Source of the DNA: Acidobacteriota bacterium
Lineage (GTDB): Bacteria; Acidobacteriota; Blastocatellia; Pyrinomonadales; Pyrinomonadaceae
Assembly: GCA_019639135.1 (NCBI GenBank)
Contig: JAHBSL010000010.1
Location: 81,128 to 145,127 of the forward strand
Length of the DNA: 64,000 nucleotides
Direction of reading: 5' to 3'
The position numbers and the translations under genes are program-made. Under the pieces are notes generated by a model that saw only the letters and a program-made list of their open reading frames with translations, was not told where the DNA came from and searched no databases. Below, one piece after another: positions 18,234-27,333 of this stretch. Numbering within the stretch: position 1 is the first letter of the stretch; every line of letters starts with the position of its first letter.

Positions 18234-18859
18234 TCATTGGTATCTGTGGAGGAACGGGTTCGGGGAAGACGACCATCGCTCGGGCGATAGTCGATGCCGT
18301 CGGCCGCGAAAATGTGGTCCTTGTCGAGCAGGACAGTTACTATCGCAACCTCGCTGACATGCCTCTCGACGAACGGCATCAGGCAAACTTCGACCATCCG
18401 GATTCGATCGACAGCGACATGCTCGTCAATCATCTTATCCGGCTTAAGCAGGGACTGGTGGTCGAAATGCCGCTGTATGACTTCAAGACCCACACGCGGA
18501 GCGACGAGATAGAGATCATTCGGCCTAAACAGGTCGTGATCGTTGAGGGTATATTGATCTTTGCCGAGCCGCGCGTTCTTGATCTGCTCGATATGCGTGT
18601 TTTTGTCGATACGCCGGATGACATCAGGTTCATTCGACGCCTTCGTCGCGATATAGCCGAACGTGGGCGGACGGTCGATTCGGTGATCGACCAGTACTAC
18701 CGTACGGTAAGGCCGATGCATTTTGAGTTCGTCGAGCCCTCAAAGCGGCACGCTGATATAATCATCCCCGAGGGGTCGAACACCGGGATCAGCGTCGAAC
18801 TGCTTTGCAGCCTTGTCCGGGAAGAGTTAAAGAAGGAATCGACAGCAGCCGTGACTTAA
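18230..18859 (+). CDS. udk: Uridine kinase
   Basis: 209 residues, family-typical length. P-loop GGTGSGKTT at the N-terminus, VEQDSYYRN and the substrate block FDHPDSID, YDFKTHTRS, then VEGILIF and FIRRLRRDIAERGR. It phosphorylates imported uridine and cytidine. Its ATG overlaps the PNP stop and its own stop codon directly abuts the cdd start, so the three enzymes are made together. Confidence 0.95.
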   Translation: MIIGICGGTGSGKTTIARAIVDAVGRENVVLVEQDSYYRNLADMPLDERHQANFDHPDSIDSDMLVNHLIRLKQGLVVEMPLYDFKTHTRSDEIEIIRPKQVVIVEGILIFAEPRVLDLLDMRVFVDTPDDIRFIRRLRRDIAERGRTVDSVIDQYYRTVRPMHFEFVEPSKRHADIIIPEGSNTGISVELLCSLVREELKKESTAAVT

Positions 18860-19258
18860 ATGGACAAATCGGTAGAAAAATTGCTCGCCGCCGCCCGCGA
18901 ATGCCGTGAACGTGCCTTTGCCCCATACTCTGGATTCAAGGTCGGGGCCGCGGTCGAGACCGAAGACGGAACGATCTTTGCCGGTTGCAATGTCGAATCG
19001 GCAAGCTACGGGCTGACGATGTGTGCCGAACGCGTGGCGATCTTTACGGCGGTCGCCGCGGGCCGGAAACGCATCAAACGCATTTCGGTCGTGGCCGAGA
19101 GCGATGAGTTGACCGCACCATGCGGGGCGTGCCGCCAGGTGATCTGGGAGTTCGGTGGAGATATACCGGTGCTCATCGTGAATACAAACGGCGAGTCGGT
19201 CGAGCGCCAAATGTCCGAGCTCCTGCCCATGGCTTTTGATTCGAGTTTTCTGAAATGA
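18860..19258 (+). CDS. cdd: Cytidine deaminase
   Basis: 132 residues, the size of the small tetrameric form. Zinc and catalytic motif CAER (TMCAERVAIF) plus PCGACRQVI supply three Cys ligands and the catalytic Glu. N-terminal FAPYSGFKVGAAV is the substrate-binding block. Converts cytidine to uridine, feeding the adjacent uridine kinase. The ATG follows the udk stop without a gap and the next gene starts 4 bases after this stop. Confidence 0.95.
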   Translation: MDKSVEKLLAAARECRERAFAPYSGFKVGAAVETEDGTIFAGCNVESASYGLTMCAERVAIFTAVAAGRKRIKRISVVAESDELTAPCGACRQVIWEFGGDIPVLIVNTNGESVERQMSELLPMAFDSSFLK

Positions 19259-19262
19259 CCGT

Positions 19263-20663
19263 ATGAAGAACATTTTTACCTCGTTAGTATTGATCGCATC
19301 GATGGTGCTTCCGGCATTCGGGTCGGCAGCCTCCGCGGAAACGGCTGACCTCATCATTTCTGGCGGGAAGGTCGTTACGATGGATGCCGGACGCCGGGTG
19401 ATAGAAGACGGCGCCGTTGCTGTTCGCGAAGGCACGATCGTTGCTGTCGGGACGAGGGCAGAGGTGGTGCGAGGCTTTCGTGCCCGGCGAACGATCAACG
19501 CGGCCGGTAAGGTGGTCGTTCCCGGCCTTATCAACACGCACACACACGTTCCAATGACGCTTTTTCGCGGCATCGCTGACGATATGGACCTCCAGGAGTG
19601 GCTGACCAAGTTCATCTTTCCTGCTGAGGCAAAGAACGTCGATGAACCGTTCGTCCGGGCCGGAACTCGGCTTGGCCTGGCAGAAATGATCCGCGGCGGG
19701 ACGACCACCTATTGCGACATGTACTACTTTGAGGACGCCATCGCCGACGAGACCTCAAAGGCGGGTGTCCGAGGCGTTCTCGGGCAGACGATAATCGATT
19801 TTCCGGTGCCGGACGCCAAGACCTTCGCCGATGGGCTTGAACTTACCGAGCGGTTCATTAAAAAGTGGCAGGGCCATCCGCTGATCGTTCCGGCTGTTGC
19901 ACCGCACGCCCCATATACGGTTTCGGAAAACAACCTTACCGATGCCCGGGCGCTTTCGGACCGGCTCGGAGCACCGCTTGTTATCCATCTTGCCGAAGCG
20001 AACACAGAGACTGAGTTCATTCAGCAGAAGCATGAGGGAATGCGGCCGATCGTGTTCATGGAGAAGATCAACTTTTTCAACGGGCGGACGATCGCTGCTC
20101 ACGTAATTCAGGCCAATGCCGAAGAGTTGGATATTCTAAAGCGGCACAACGTCGGGACCGCCCATAACCCACAATCGAACATGAAGCTCGCCGCCGGAGT
20201 TGCTCCGGTGCCGATGATGCTGGCCAAAGAAATGAACGTGGGCTTGGGGACGGACGGACCCGCTTCGAACAACGACCTTTCGCTTTGGGAAGAGATGGAC
20301 ACCGCGGCAAAGCTGCACAAGGTCTTCTCAGGTGACCCGAAGGTCGTGTCGGCCGAGCAGGTGTTCGCAATGGCGACCATCGGCGGAGCCAGGGCTCTTC
20401 ACATGGGCGAGAAGATCGGATCGCTTGAGGTCGGAAAGCTCGCCGACATCGTCATCGTTGACATCGACGGCCTGCACCAAACGCCAATGTTCAACATATA
20501 TTCGCACCTCGTCTATGCTACCAAGTCGTCCGACGTTCGTACGGTCGTCATCAATGGACGCATTGTGATGCAGGACCGGCGTTTGCTCACGTTAAACGAA
20601 AATGCTATAAAAACGGAAGCAATCGCATATCGCAAAAAGATCGTCGAGAGCTTGAAAAACTAG
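19263..20663 (+). CDS. Exported amidohydrolase, nucleoside/MTA/SAH deaminase-like
   Basis: 466 residues with a signal peptide (SLVLIASMVLPAFGSAASA). The remainder is a metal-dependent amidohydrolase of the MtaD/SsnA group: metal ligands in NTHTHVP, PHAPYT, IHLAEANTE and GLGTDGPASNN, plus EMIRGGTTTYCDMYYF. Relatives deaminate S-adenosylhomocysteine, methylthioadenosine, adenosine or guanine in the cytoplasm; here the signal peptide places it outside the inner membrane. As last gene of the nucleoside operon it probably acts on nucleosides before import. Exact substrate unknown. Confidence 0.85.
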   Translation: MKNIFTSLVLIASMVLPAFGSAASAETADLIISGGKVVTMDAGRRVIEDGAVAVREGTIVAVGTRAEVVRGFRARRTINAAGKVVVPGLINTHTHVPMTLFRGIADDMDLQEWLTKFIFPAEAKNVDEPFVRAGTRLGLAEMIRGGTTTYCDMYYFEDAIADETSKAGVRGVLGQTIIDFPVPDAKTFADGLELTERFIKKWQGHPLIVPAVAPHAPYTVSENNLTDARALSDRLGAPLVIHLAEANTETEFIQQKHEGMRPIVFMEKINFFNGRTIAAHVIQANAEELDILKRHNVGTAHNPQSNMKLAAGVAPVPMMLAKEMNVGLGTDGPASNNDLSLWEEMDTAAKLHKVFSGDPKVVSAEQVFAMATIGGARALHMGEKIGSLEVGKLADIVIVDIDGLHQTPMFNIYSHLVYATKSSDVRTVVINGRIVMQDRRLLTLNENAIKTEAIAYRKKIVESLKN

Positions 20664-20666
20664 CCT

Positions 20667-20699
20667 GCGGGCATTTAGTTGCCCGCTTCGTCGTTTTTG
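20667..20699 (+). terminator. Terminator of the nucleoside operon
   Basis: GCGGGCA (20667-20673) pairs with TGCCCGC (20680-20686), followed by TTCGTCGTTTTT. It directly follows the amidohydrolase stop. Confidence 0.75.
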
Positions 20700-20790
20700 G
20701 GGTATCGATTGCTTAGGTCGTTGAAAGTGAGCCATCCCCGCAGTTCGCTTGGCCTTTATACGGAGACGTAAGTCAGAAAGGAGGACTGAA

Positions 20791-22011
20791 ATGCCGTTAA
20801 ACGTCAACAGGGTATTGCTATCGGCCGCGGTGACCATTCTATTTTCTAACGCCATAATTTTTGCCCAGTCACCGCAGCCGGCCGGACCCTCAGGAGAGAC
20901 CAAACCGACACAGCAGCCCGCAAGCGAGACGCCCGAAGAGGCGATGCGCGACCGAATTGCCAATGCGCGCGCTCAGCTTGCCGTCCGCAATCATACATCC
21001 GCGATCTTTGAGCTCGAGAGTATCCGTAAAGAAACCGGAGATCTCGCCATCCATTCGGTCGTCAACGTGATGCTGATGCACGGCTATCTGGAGCAGGGAA
21101 ACTACCGTAAGGCTAAGGAGTTTCTCGAAACTCACTTTACCGATTACAAGAACAAGAATGAGGTCGCCTCGACCCTCTATCCGCCGATTGCAGGGCAGGT
21201 GATCAAAGGAGCACGTTCGCAAGCCGAACGGTATCGGGCCCTCGGCCTGCAGATAAACGATCGCAATCTTCCCGCGGATGCTCTAAAGGACATCGAGCAG
21301 ATGCGGGTGCTTCTCGAACTCGTCATCGAGCAAGCAAAAGAAACGAGTAAGGACGAAACGTGCGCGCCGATGGCACTTCCGCTGCTTGAGGAAGCGACCT
21401 CGGCCCGGAGTCTTTATTCACGGGATGAGTACGATGCCCGCCGTTGGCGCGATGAACTGGCAGATGCCCGAGAGCAGCTTGCGGCACAACGAAGTACAGT
21501 GATGACGGCCGTTGCCGGCTCGCCGTCGCAACCCCAGTCGGTTGAACTCGTTCCGGTTCAAACCGTTGCTTCGGATTCTACTGCCGCGAAAGCTGCACCG
21601 GCAGTTCAACAACCCACCGCGGCCGTGACGGTTCCGGAAAAGCCCGCTGCGACCGAACCGACGAAAGTAGCCGAGGCATCAAAGCAGTCGGCCTCGCAGC
21701 CGGTTGCGGAAGCCACTGCGGCGTCGGCGAACGGCCCGATCGAAGTCGGCTCATTGGTTCCATTTGCGACAAACAAACCGCAGCCGATCTATCCTGCAGC
21801 CGCAAAACAGATCCGGGCAACGGGCGTCGTTCGAGTTGAGATCGTGATAGACGAAGAAGGGCAGGTTGCCGCGGTCCAGAATACCGTCGGGCACTCGATG
21901 CTTCAGGCGGCGGCTCGCGACGCGATAATGAAATGGCGGTTCCGGCCGTTCAAGCGCGACGGCCAGCCTGTGAGGGCGACGGGTTTTGTGAACTTCAATT
22001 TCTCGCTTTGA
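20791..22011 (+). CDS. TonB-family C-terminal domain protein with N-terminal helical repeats
   Basis: 406 residues from ATG 20791, which has a strong AAAGGAGG site; the frame extends 42 bases upstream without one. A signal peptide (LLSAAVTILFSNAIIFA) leads into a TPR-like helical region (about 45-200: SAIFELESIRKETGD, GYLEQGNYRKAKEFLE). An Ala/Pro/Thr/Glu-rich linker (about 230-315) connects to a TonB C-terminal domain (YPAAAKQIRATGVVRVEIVI ... AIMKWRFRPFKRDG). Probably periplasmic and tethered through protein contacts; energy coupling is unproven because no retained N-terminal anchor is obvious. Confidence 0.8.
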   Translation: MPLNVNRVLLSAAVTILFSNAIIFAQSPQPAGPSGETKPTQQPASETPEEAMRDRIANARAQLAVRNHTSAIFELESIRKETGDLAIHSVVNVMLMHGYLEQGNYRKAKEFLETHFTDYKNKNEVASTLYPPIAGQVIKGARSQAERYRALGLQINDRNLPADALKDIEQMRVLLELVIEQAKETSKDETCAPMALPLLEEATSARSLYSRDEYDARRWRDELADAREQLAAQRSTVMTAVAGSPSQPQSVELVPVQTVASDSTAAKAAPAVQQPTAAVTVPEKPAATEPTKVAEASKQSASQPVAEATAASANGPIEVGSLVPFATNKPQPIYPAAAKQIRATGVVRVEIVIDEEGQVAAVQNTVGHSMLQAAARDAIMKWRFRPFKRDGQPVRATGFVNFNFSL

Positions 22012-22025
22012 AATTTAGGTCAAAA

Positions 22026-22048
22026 GGGCCGACGAAGGCCCGCTTATT
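22026..22048. terminator. Small hairpin between convergent genes
   Basis: GGGCC (22026-22030) and GGCCC (22037-22041) pair around a 6-base loop, followed by an AT-rich stretch. It separates the TonB-like gene from the convergent HD-GYP gene. Confidence 0.4.
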
Positions 22049-23348
22049 ATTTGTAGGCCACAAATGTAAGCGGCGAGGTCGGAGCGAGTCCGTTAAGGGC
22101 CGTTCTGACGATCGGCATCAAGCCTTCGCTTTCCATATATTCGCGGCCGAGCATCTTTCTGAAGGTCTTGTCCTTCGATTCTCCCGAGAGTTCCTTCATC
22201 ATACCGCGTAGAAGCGCTGTAACAAGCTCTGGAGCAAACTGCTTACCGGTGTTTCGCTGAAGGTCCTCGAAGACCTCAGGAGCCGACCGCCGACGGCGAT
22301 AGGGCCTGTCCGATGTCATTGCGTCAAAGGCATCGGCGAGATTGACGACCTTTGCGATGTAAGGAATCTCGCGGTCGTAGAGTCCGTCCGGGTAGCCACG
22401 GCCATCGAGCCGCTCGTGGTGATATTTCGCAGCAAGCGGAACTCCAGCGTAAGGATGCCGTATCGGCTGAAGGATCTCGAAACCGGCTCCAGGGTGTTTG
22501 TTCAGCTCGGAAGACTCCTTCGCGTTAATGCGATAAGGAGCGTTGATTATCTTGCGTTCGACCGTGATCTTGCCGATGTCGTGCAGATAGCCCGCAAAGG
22601 CCGCACCCTCGATCTCTTCCTCGCCCCATCCGAGTTCCCGGGCAATTATCTCTGAATACTTTCCGACTCGGACCGAGTGGCCTTCGGTGTATTTATCTTT
22701 CCGGTCGATCGCGGCGGCAAAAGCCTTCACCGTGTCCTTGTAGGTCATCTTGAGGTCATCGTACAAGCGGCGATTTTCGTCGGCACGGCGTTCGAGTTCC
22801 GCCATAAGATTCCGCTGAGAGATGGCGACCGCAATGTGCCTTCCCATCGCACAGATGATCTCTTTGTCGTACGAAGTGTATTGCTCCCCGCTTGCCTTCT
22901 CGCCGAGGAATATGCCGCCGAGTAGTTCGTCGCGAACGACCAGCGGGACGAAAAGCTCGATCTTTGCCTGCCCAATGCTTCGATCATAGACCTGAAAGAA
23001 CGGTAGTACCCGAGCCTGATCACACTCGATCGGGTAAAGGCCGTTCGCAAGAAACTGCCGCTCGTCCTCATAACAAAGTGACATCCCGAACGGAAAATCG
23101 TCGCCGAGCCCTCGGGCCGAGACCATGTTCAACTCGTTCTCAAAGCGTGTGTAACGGACAACTCCGCCCCGCATTATCCCCAGAGAGCCAAGCACGAGGT
23201 GGAGCGATGTGCGGATCGTTTCTTGAAAATTATGCTTGTTCGAAACTTCCTGCCCGATCTCTGCAAGCGCACCAAAGGTGTGGACGAGCTTGTTGCGCTC
23301 GGCAGCAAATCGGCTGAAATTCGTGGATCGCATGTCCTGAAGTTTCAT
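22047..23348 (-). CDS. GAF + HD-GYP domain protein (putative c-di-GMP phosphodiesterase)
   Basis: 433 residues from ATG 23348, which follows the STAS gene stop by one base. Residues about 20-180 form a GAF sensor domain (VYDRSIGQAKIELFVPLVVR, LLGGIFLGEK). A coiled linker leads to the HD-GYP domain (about 205-400): GHSVRVGKYS, LHDIGKI, KHPGAGFEIL, YHHERLDGRGYPDG. All metal and GYP residues are present, so hydrolysis of cyclic di-GMP is likely. No membrane segment, so cytoplasmic. Coupled to an anti-sigma-antagonist-type gene. Confidence 0.88.
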   Translation of the reverse strand: MKLQDMRSTNFSRFAAERNKLVHTFGALAEIGQEVSNKHNFQETIRTSLHLVLGSLGIMRGGVVRYTRFENELNMVSARGLGDDFPFGMSLCYEDERQFLANGLYPIECDQARVLPFFQVYDRSIGQAKIELFVPLVVRDELLGGIFLGEKASGEQYTSYDKEIICAMGRHIAVAISQRNLMAELERRADENRRLYDDLKMTYKDTVKAFAAAIDRKDKYTEGHSVRVGKYSEIIARELGWGEEEIEGAAFAGYLHDIGKITVERKIINAPYRINAKESSELNKHPGAGFEILQPIRHPYAGVPLAAKYHHERLDGRGYPDGLYDREIPYIAKVVNLADAFDAMTSDRPYRRRRSAPEVFEDLQRNTGKQFAPELVTALLRGMMKELSGESKDKTFRKMLGREYMESEGLMPIVRTALNGLAPTSPLTFVAYK

Positions 23349-23349
23349 C

Positions 23350-23667
23350 TTAAGCCCTGATCTCCACATGCCGTGTAAGGCCGAGCATGTCGAATAGTTC
23401 CGTCGTCATTTTATTCGGTTCGGCAAAAACGACCCTTGCACCGATTCCCGATGCCGCATCGATAACGCCCATCAGGATCGAGATGCCGATGCTGTTCACG
23501 ATCTCCGTTCCGGAGAAATCGACGATTATCTCGCGGCAGCCCTCGTTCAACTTCGCCCGGCATTCGCGTTCGATTCGCTCGCCGGAAAGCTTGTTCAGAT
23601 AGTCGCCTGCAAAAACCGTAGCTGTACCCTGCGAGTCGGAGAGCACTTGGCTGCTGACTTCGGTCAT
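23350..23667 (-). CDS. STAS-domain anti-sigma factor antagonist
   Basis: 105 residues from ATG 23667 (MTEVSSQVL), with AAAGGA about 13 bases upstream; longer in-frame starts exist but add a basic tail with no conservation. The fold is a single STAS domain like SpoIIAA/RsbV, with the switch loop VDFSGTEIVNSIGISILMG containing the phosphorylatable Ser. Such proteins release sigma factors or signalling enzymes from anti-sigma kinases. No kinase or phosphatase gene is adjacent; the partner may be the HD-GYP protein encoded one base downstream. Confidence 0.85.
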   Translation of the reverse strand: MTEVSSQVLSDSQGTATVFAGDYLNKLSGERIERECRAKLNEGCREIIVDFSGTEIVNSIGISILMGVIDAASGIGARVVFAEPNKMTTELFDMLGLTRHVEIRA

Positions 23668-23773
23668 GTTTAACTTGTTGTCCTTTCGTGATTTACGCGA
23701 ACTTGGATCACTTACGTGTCTTGGAAATGTTTTAACACAACGGTAACCAATAAACAATAGAAATCTTTACGAA

Positions 23774-23802
23774 TTGAACGCCGGGCTCGGCTCGAATAGA
23801 CT
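23774..23802 (+). promoter_or_regulatory. Candidate promoter of yqeY
   Basis: TTGAAC and TAGACT are 17 bases apart (four of six matches each). Initiation would fall within a few bases of the yqeY ATG at 23810, implying a very short or absent leader. Confidence 0.3.
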
Positions 23803-23809
23803 TAAGGTG

Positions 23810-24259
23810 ATGAGCTTACTTGACCAAATTGTCGCGGATATAACGGCTGCCATGAAGGCAAAAGAGGCCGATCGGCTTTCTACACTCAGAATGGTGAAGG
23901 CTACTTTGATGAACCGAAAGATCGAGAAAGGCTCCGAGCTGACCGACGAGGAAGTCCAAAAAGCGCTTCAGTCGCTGGTAAAGCAAAGAAAAGATTCGAT
24001 CGATCAATACGAGAAAGCCGGCCGGGCCGAGCTTGCCGCCAAGGAGGCGGCCGAGGTCGCCGTGATCGAGGAGTATCTGCCCGTTGCCGCGTCAGCCGAG
24101 GAGATCGAACAGGCCGTAGCAGATGCCGTCGCCGCAACCGGTGCTACCTCAATGAAGGACATGGGCCTCGTTATGAAGGCGGCACTCGCTGACCTTGCGG
24201 GCAAGAACGCAGACGGAAAAGCCGTCAGCGAGGCAGTAAAAGCCAAGCTGAACGGCTGA
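23810..24259 (+). CDS. yqeY: GatB/YqeY domain protein
   Basis: 149 residues from ATG 23810 (MSLLDQIVADITAAMKAK). The family is recognised from DRLSTLRMVKATLMNRKIEKG, DEEVQKALQSLVKQRKDSI and IEEYLP, and from its characteristic length. YqeY resembles the C-terminal tRNA-binding region of GatB, but its cellular role is not well defined. It is flanked by divergent STAS and convergent dnaJ genes, so it is transcribed alone. Confidence 0.9.
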   Translation: MSLLDQIVADITAAMKAKEADRLSTLRMVKATLMNRKIEKGSELTDEEVQKALQSLVKQRKDSIDQYEKAGRAELAAKEAAEVAVIEEYLPVAASAEEIEQAVADAVAATGATSMKDMGLVMKAALADLAGKNADGKAVSEAVKAKLNG

Positions 24260-24280
24260 TGGTCTGGGGTTATCGCGGAC

Positions 24281-25381
24281 CTATCCGAAAATGTTTCGGA
24301 CCTTGTCCATAAAGGAAGCGTCGGTGAATTCGGTATCCTCGATCTCTGCGAGCTGTTCGAAGAGTTTCCGCTGGTCCTTTGAAAGCGACTTCGGCGTTAT
24401 GAGCGTAACCGCGACGAAGAGGTCGCCGCGTCCGCGTCCGCCGAGAACCGGCATTCCTTTCGATCGGATCCTGAAAACGGTCCCGGTCTGCGTCCCGGCG
24501 GGAACTGTCAGCGATTCCTCTCCGTCGAGGGTCGGCACCTTGATCTCTGCTCCGAGAGCAGCTTGAGCGAAAGAGACCGGAACGGCCGCGTAAAGGTTCT
24601 CGCCCTGTCGCTCGAAGACCTCATGTTCCTTGACATGGATGATCACATATAGGTCGCCGGTCTGCCCGCCGTTCGAACCCGCTTCGCCCTCGCCGGAAAC
24701 CCGCAGCCGCGATCCCGTCTCAACACCTGCCGGGATCTTGATCTCAAGTATCTTTTCCTTCTCGATCCGGCCCTGCCCGCGGCATTCCTTACACGGCGTT
24801 TTTATGACCTGGCCCTTGCCTGCGCAATTTGGGCAGGTTCGCATCACGCTGAAGAAGCCCTGCTGATAGCGTGTCTGTCCGCTGCCGCCGCAGGCGACGC
24901 AATCTTCCGGATGAGTGCCTTTTTCAGCGCCCAGACCGTCGCACACATCGCATCTCTCGAGCCGCGGTATCTTAAGCCTCTCTTCTTTCCCGATCGCAGC
25001 GTCCTCAAGCGTTATCTCGAGGTCGTACCTTAGATCGGCACCGCGCTGAACGCGGCTTCGCCTTCCGCCGCGGGAGCCGAACATATCGCCGAAGCCGAAC
25101 ATATCGAAGATGTCTTCGAAGTTCGAAAAGCCGGGGTCGAAGCCCGGGCCGCCGGCACCGACGCCCGAGTGGCCGAAACGGTCATATGCAGCCCGCTTTT
25201 GAGCATCGGACAAAACCGCATAGGCCTCAGCACATTCCTTGAATCGCTCCTCGGCCTGCGGATCGTCCGGGTTCTTGTCCGGGTGATACTTTACGGCGAG
25301 TGAACGATAGGCCCGCTTGATCTCACTTTCGCTCGCGTTTCGCTGAACACCAAGAATTTCGTAGTAATCGCGTTTGCTCAT
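24281..25381 (-). CDS. dnaJ: DnaJ co-chaperone
   Basis: 366 residues. The J domain (1-70) has the HPD motif in [11 protein letters not shown] Gly/Phe-rich segment follows (about 75-115). Four CxxCxGxG zinc motifs appear in order: [32 protein letters not shown]. The C-terminal beta domains follow. It stimulates DnaK ATPase and binds clients. Last gene of the hrcA-grpE-dnaK-dnaJ group; a hairpin lies between dnaK and dnaJ. Confidence 0.97.
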   Translation of the reverse strand: MSKRDYYEILGVQRNASESEIKRAYRSLAVKYHPDKNPDDPQAEERFKECAEAYAVLSDAQKRAAYDRFGHSGVGAGGPGFDPGFSNFEDIFDMFGFGDMFGSRGGRRSRVQRGADLRYDLEITLEDAAIGKEERLKIPRLERCDVCDGLGAEKGTHPEDCVACGGSGQTRYQQGFFSVMRTCPNCAGKGQVIKTPCKECRGQGRIEKEKILEIKIPAGVETGSRLRVSGEGEAGSNGGQTGDLYVIIHVKEHEVFERQGENLYAAVPVSFAQAALGAEIKVPTLDGEESLTVPAGTQTGTVFRIRSKGMPVLGGRGRGDLFVAVTLITPKSLSKDQRKLFEQLAEIEDTEFTDASFMDKVRNIFG

Positions 25382-25392
25382 ACCTTATCGAG

Positions 25393-25429
25393 AAAACGCC
25401 AGCCTGATCGCTCAAGCTGACGCTTTTTT
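25393..25429. terminator. Hairpin between dnaK and dnaJ
   Basis: CGCCAGC (25397-25403) pairs with GCTGACG (25416-25422) with one wobble, flanked by short A and T runs on both sides. In the operon direction the trailing run is only four T, so it may act as a partial terminator or processing site that reduces dnaJ relative to dnaK. Confidence 0.5.
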
Positions 25430-25473
25430 GATTATCACCAATCCGGGGTCCTTTTCTCAAGTTGCCATGTCGA

Positions 25474-27279
25474 TCAAGCCGCCGCCAGCATCGCCTCGGT
25501 GATCTTCGCCGCCGTTTCTTCGACCCTTGTGACGAGGACGGTTAGCTCTTCTTTTCCGGCTTCGGTTAGGCTGTCCTCGGCAGAATTGAGCGTGCCGTTG
25601 ATCGCCTGCTGCTCCTCAAGCGAGAACGAGCGGCCAAACTCCGCCATCGCCTTTCGGGCGGTCTTGATCATGCTTTCGACCTTGTTTCGGAGAAGGATAA
25701 GCTCGCGTTCTTCCTTATCGCGTTCGACCGAGGTCTCCGCCTCAAGTATCAGCCGTTCGATCTCTTCGGGCGAAAGACCGGAGGACGGCATGACCTGCAT
25801 CGCCTGCTCAAGCCCGGTCATCTTGTCCTGTGCAGAGACGTTTACCTGACCGTTCGCATCGATCTCGAAGGTGACATCGATCTGCGGTACGCCGCGGGCC
25901 GCCGGCGGAATACCGACGAGTTCGAACTTCGCCAGGCTGCGATTCTCTCGGGCGATCTCGCGTTCGCCCTGCAGGATGTGGATCTGCACGGTCTGTTGAT
26001 TATCGACGACCGTCGTAAATGTCATTGTATTGCGGAGCGGAATCGTCGAGTTTCGGTTAATGAGCTTAACAAAGAGCCCGCCGCGGGTCTCAAGGCCGAG
26101 GCTGAGCGGCAGTACGTCAAGCAGGACGATGTCCTTTACGTCGCCGGTGAAAACGCCGCCCTGGATCGCAGCACCCATCGCAACGACCTCGTCCGGATTG
26201 ATCTCGGAAGAGGGCTCTTTGCCGAAAACCTCTGTCACCGTCCGAGAAATGATCGGCGAACGTGTCTGTCCGCCGACGAGGATCACCTTGTCGATATCCT
26301 CTGGTTTCAGCTTCGCGTCCCAAAGAGCTTTCTGGCATGGTTCGACGGTTGATTCAACGAGGTCCAGGACAAGCTCATCGAGCTTTTCCCGCGAGAGCGT
26401 GGCATTGATGTGCTTCGGCCCGGTAGCATCCGCCGCGATAAACGGCAGACTGAGGTTCGTCTCAGTTACGCTCGAAAGTTCGCACTTTGCCCGCTCGGCT
26501 GCTTCCTTCAGCCGCTGGAGTGCAAGCCTGTCGTCCGAAAGGTCGATGCCCGATTCGCTCTTGAAGACCTCAAGCAGCCATTCAATTATCCTTTGGTCAA
26601 AATCTTCACCGCCGAGAAATGTATTTCCCGAGGTTGAGAGAACATCGAAAACACCATCCTTGATTTCAAGGATCGAGATGTCGAACGTTCCGCCGCCGAG
26701 GTCATAGACGGCGACCTTCTCGGTCTTGTTCTTCCCAAATCCGTAGGCAAGTGCGGCGGCCGTCGGCTCGTTGATGATCCGCTCGACCTCGAGGCCGGCG
26801 ATCTTCGCCGCGTCGCGGGTCGCCTGCCGCTGCATATCGTCGAAATATGCCGGAACTGTGACTATCGCTTCCGTGATCCGGTCGCCGAGAAATTCCTCGG
26901 CCGCCTGCTTTAATCTTTGGAGCAGGATCGCCGAGATCTCCGGCGGGCTGTAAACCCGGCCGAGAACGCGAATGTGAGCGTCGCCATTCGGAGCTTCGAC
27001 GATCTCAAAAGGAACCGTCGAACGCATTTTCTCGACCTCGGGGGAATTGAACTTCCGGCCGATCAGACGCTTCACCGCATAAAGCGTATTGGCCGAATTG
27101 GTTACGGCCTGCCGCTTGGCGATCTGTCCGACAAGGCGTTCGTCTTTATCTGTAAAGCCAACGACCGACGGGGTTGTCCGGCCGCCTTCTTTATTTGAGA
27201 TTATCTGCACTGTCCCGTTTTCAAGAACGGATACACAGCAGTTGGTAGTTCCAAGGTCGATTCCGATCACTTTACTCAT
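25474..27279 (-). CDS. dnaK: DnaK (Hsp70) chaperone
   Basis: 601 residues. The nucleotide-binding domain has [43 protein letters not shown] and [10 protein letters not shown]. The interdomain linker is [14 protein letters not shown]. The substrate domain and lid follow. The C-terminus ends [12 protein letters not shown] and lacks the long disordered acidic tail of E. coli DnaK (638 residues), and there is a C-C pair after TTN. Clearly a DnaK orthologue by operon context with grpE and dnaJ. Confidence 0.95.
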   Translation of the reverse strand: MSKVIGIDLGTTNCCVSVLENGTVQIISNKEGGRTTPSVVGFTDKDERLVGQIAKRQAVTNSANTLYAVKRLIGRKFNSPEVEKMRSTVPFEIVEAPNGDAHIRVLGRVYSPPEISAILLQRLKQAAEEFLGDRITEAIVTVPAYFDDMQRQATRDAAKIAGLEVERIINEPTAAALAYGFGKNKTEKVAVYDLGGGTFDISILEIKDGVFDVLSTSGNTFLGGEDFDQRIIEWLLEVFKSESGIDLSDDRLALQRLKEAAERAKCELSSVTETNLSLPFIAADATGPKHINATLSREKLDELVLDLVESTVEPCQKALWDAKLKPEDIDKVILVGGQTRSPIISRTVTEVFGKEPSSEINPDEVVAMGAAIQGGVFTGDVKDIVLLDVLPLSLGLETRGGLFVKLINRNSTIPLRNTMTFTTVVDNQQTVQIHILQGEREIARENRSLAKFELVGIPPAARGVPQIDVTFEIDANGQVNVSAQDKMTGLEQAMQVMPSSGLSPEEIERLILEAETSVERDKEERELILLRNKVESMIKTARKAMAEFGRSFSLEEQQAINGTLNSAEDSLTEAGKEELTVLVTRVEETAAKITEAMLAAA

Positions 27280-27333
27280 ATTTGGTTACCTCAAATGGAT
27301 GGAGGGAGGAGGGAAAAAGGGGGAGGACAAGAT

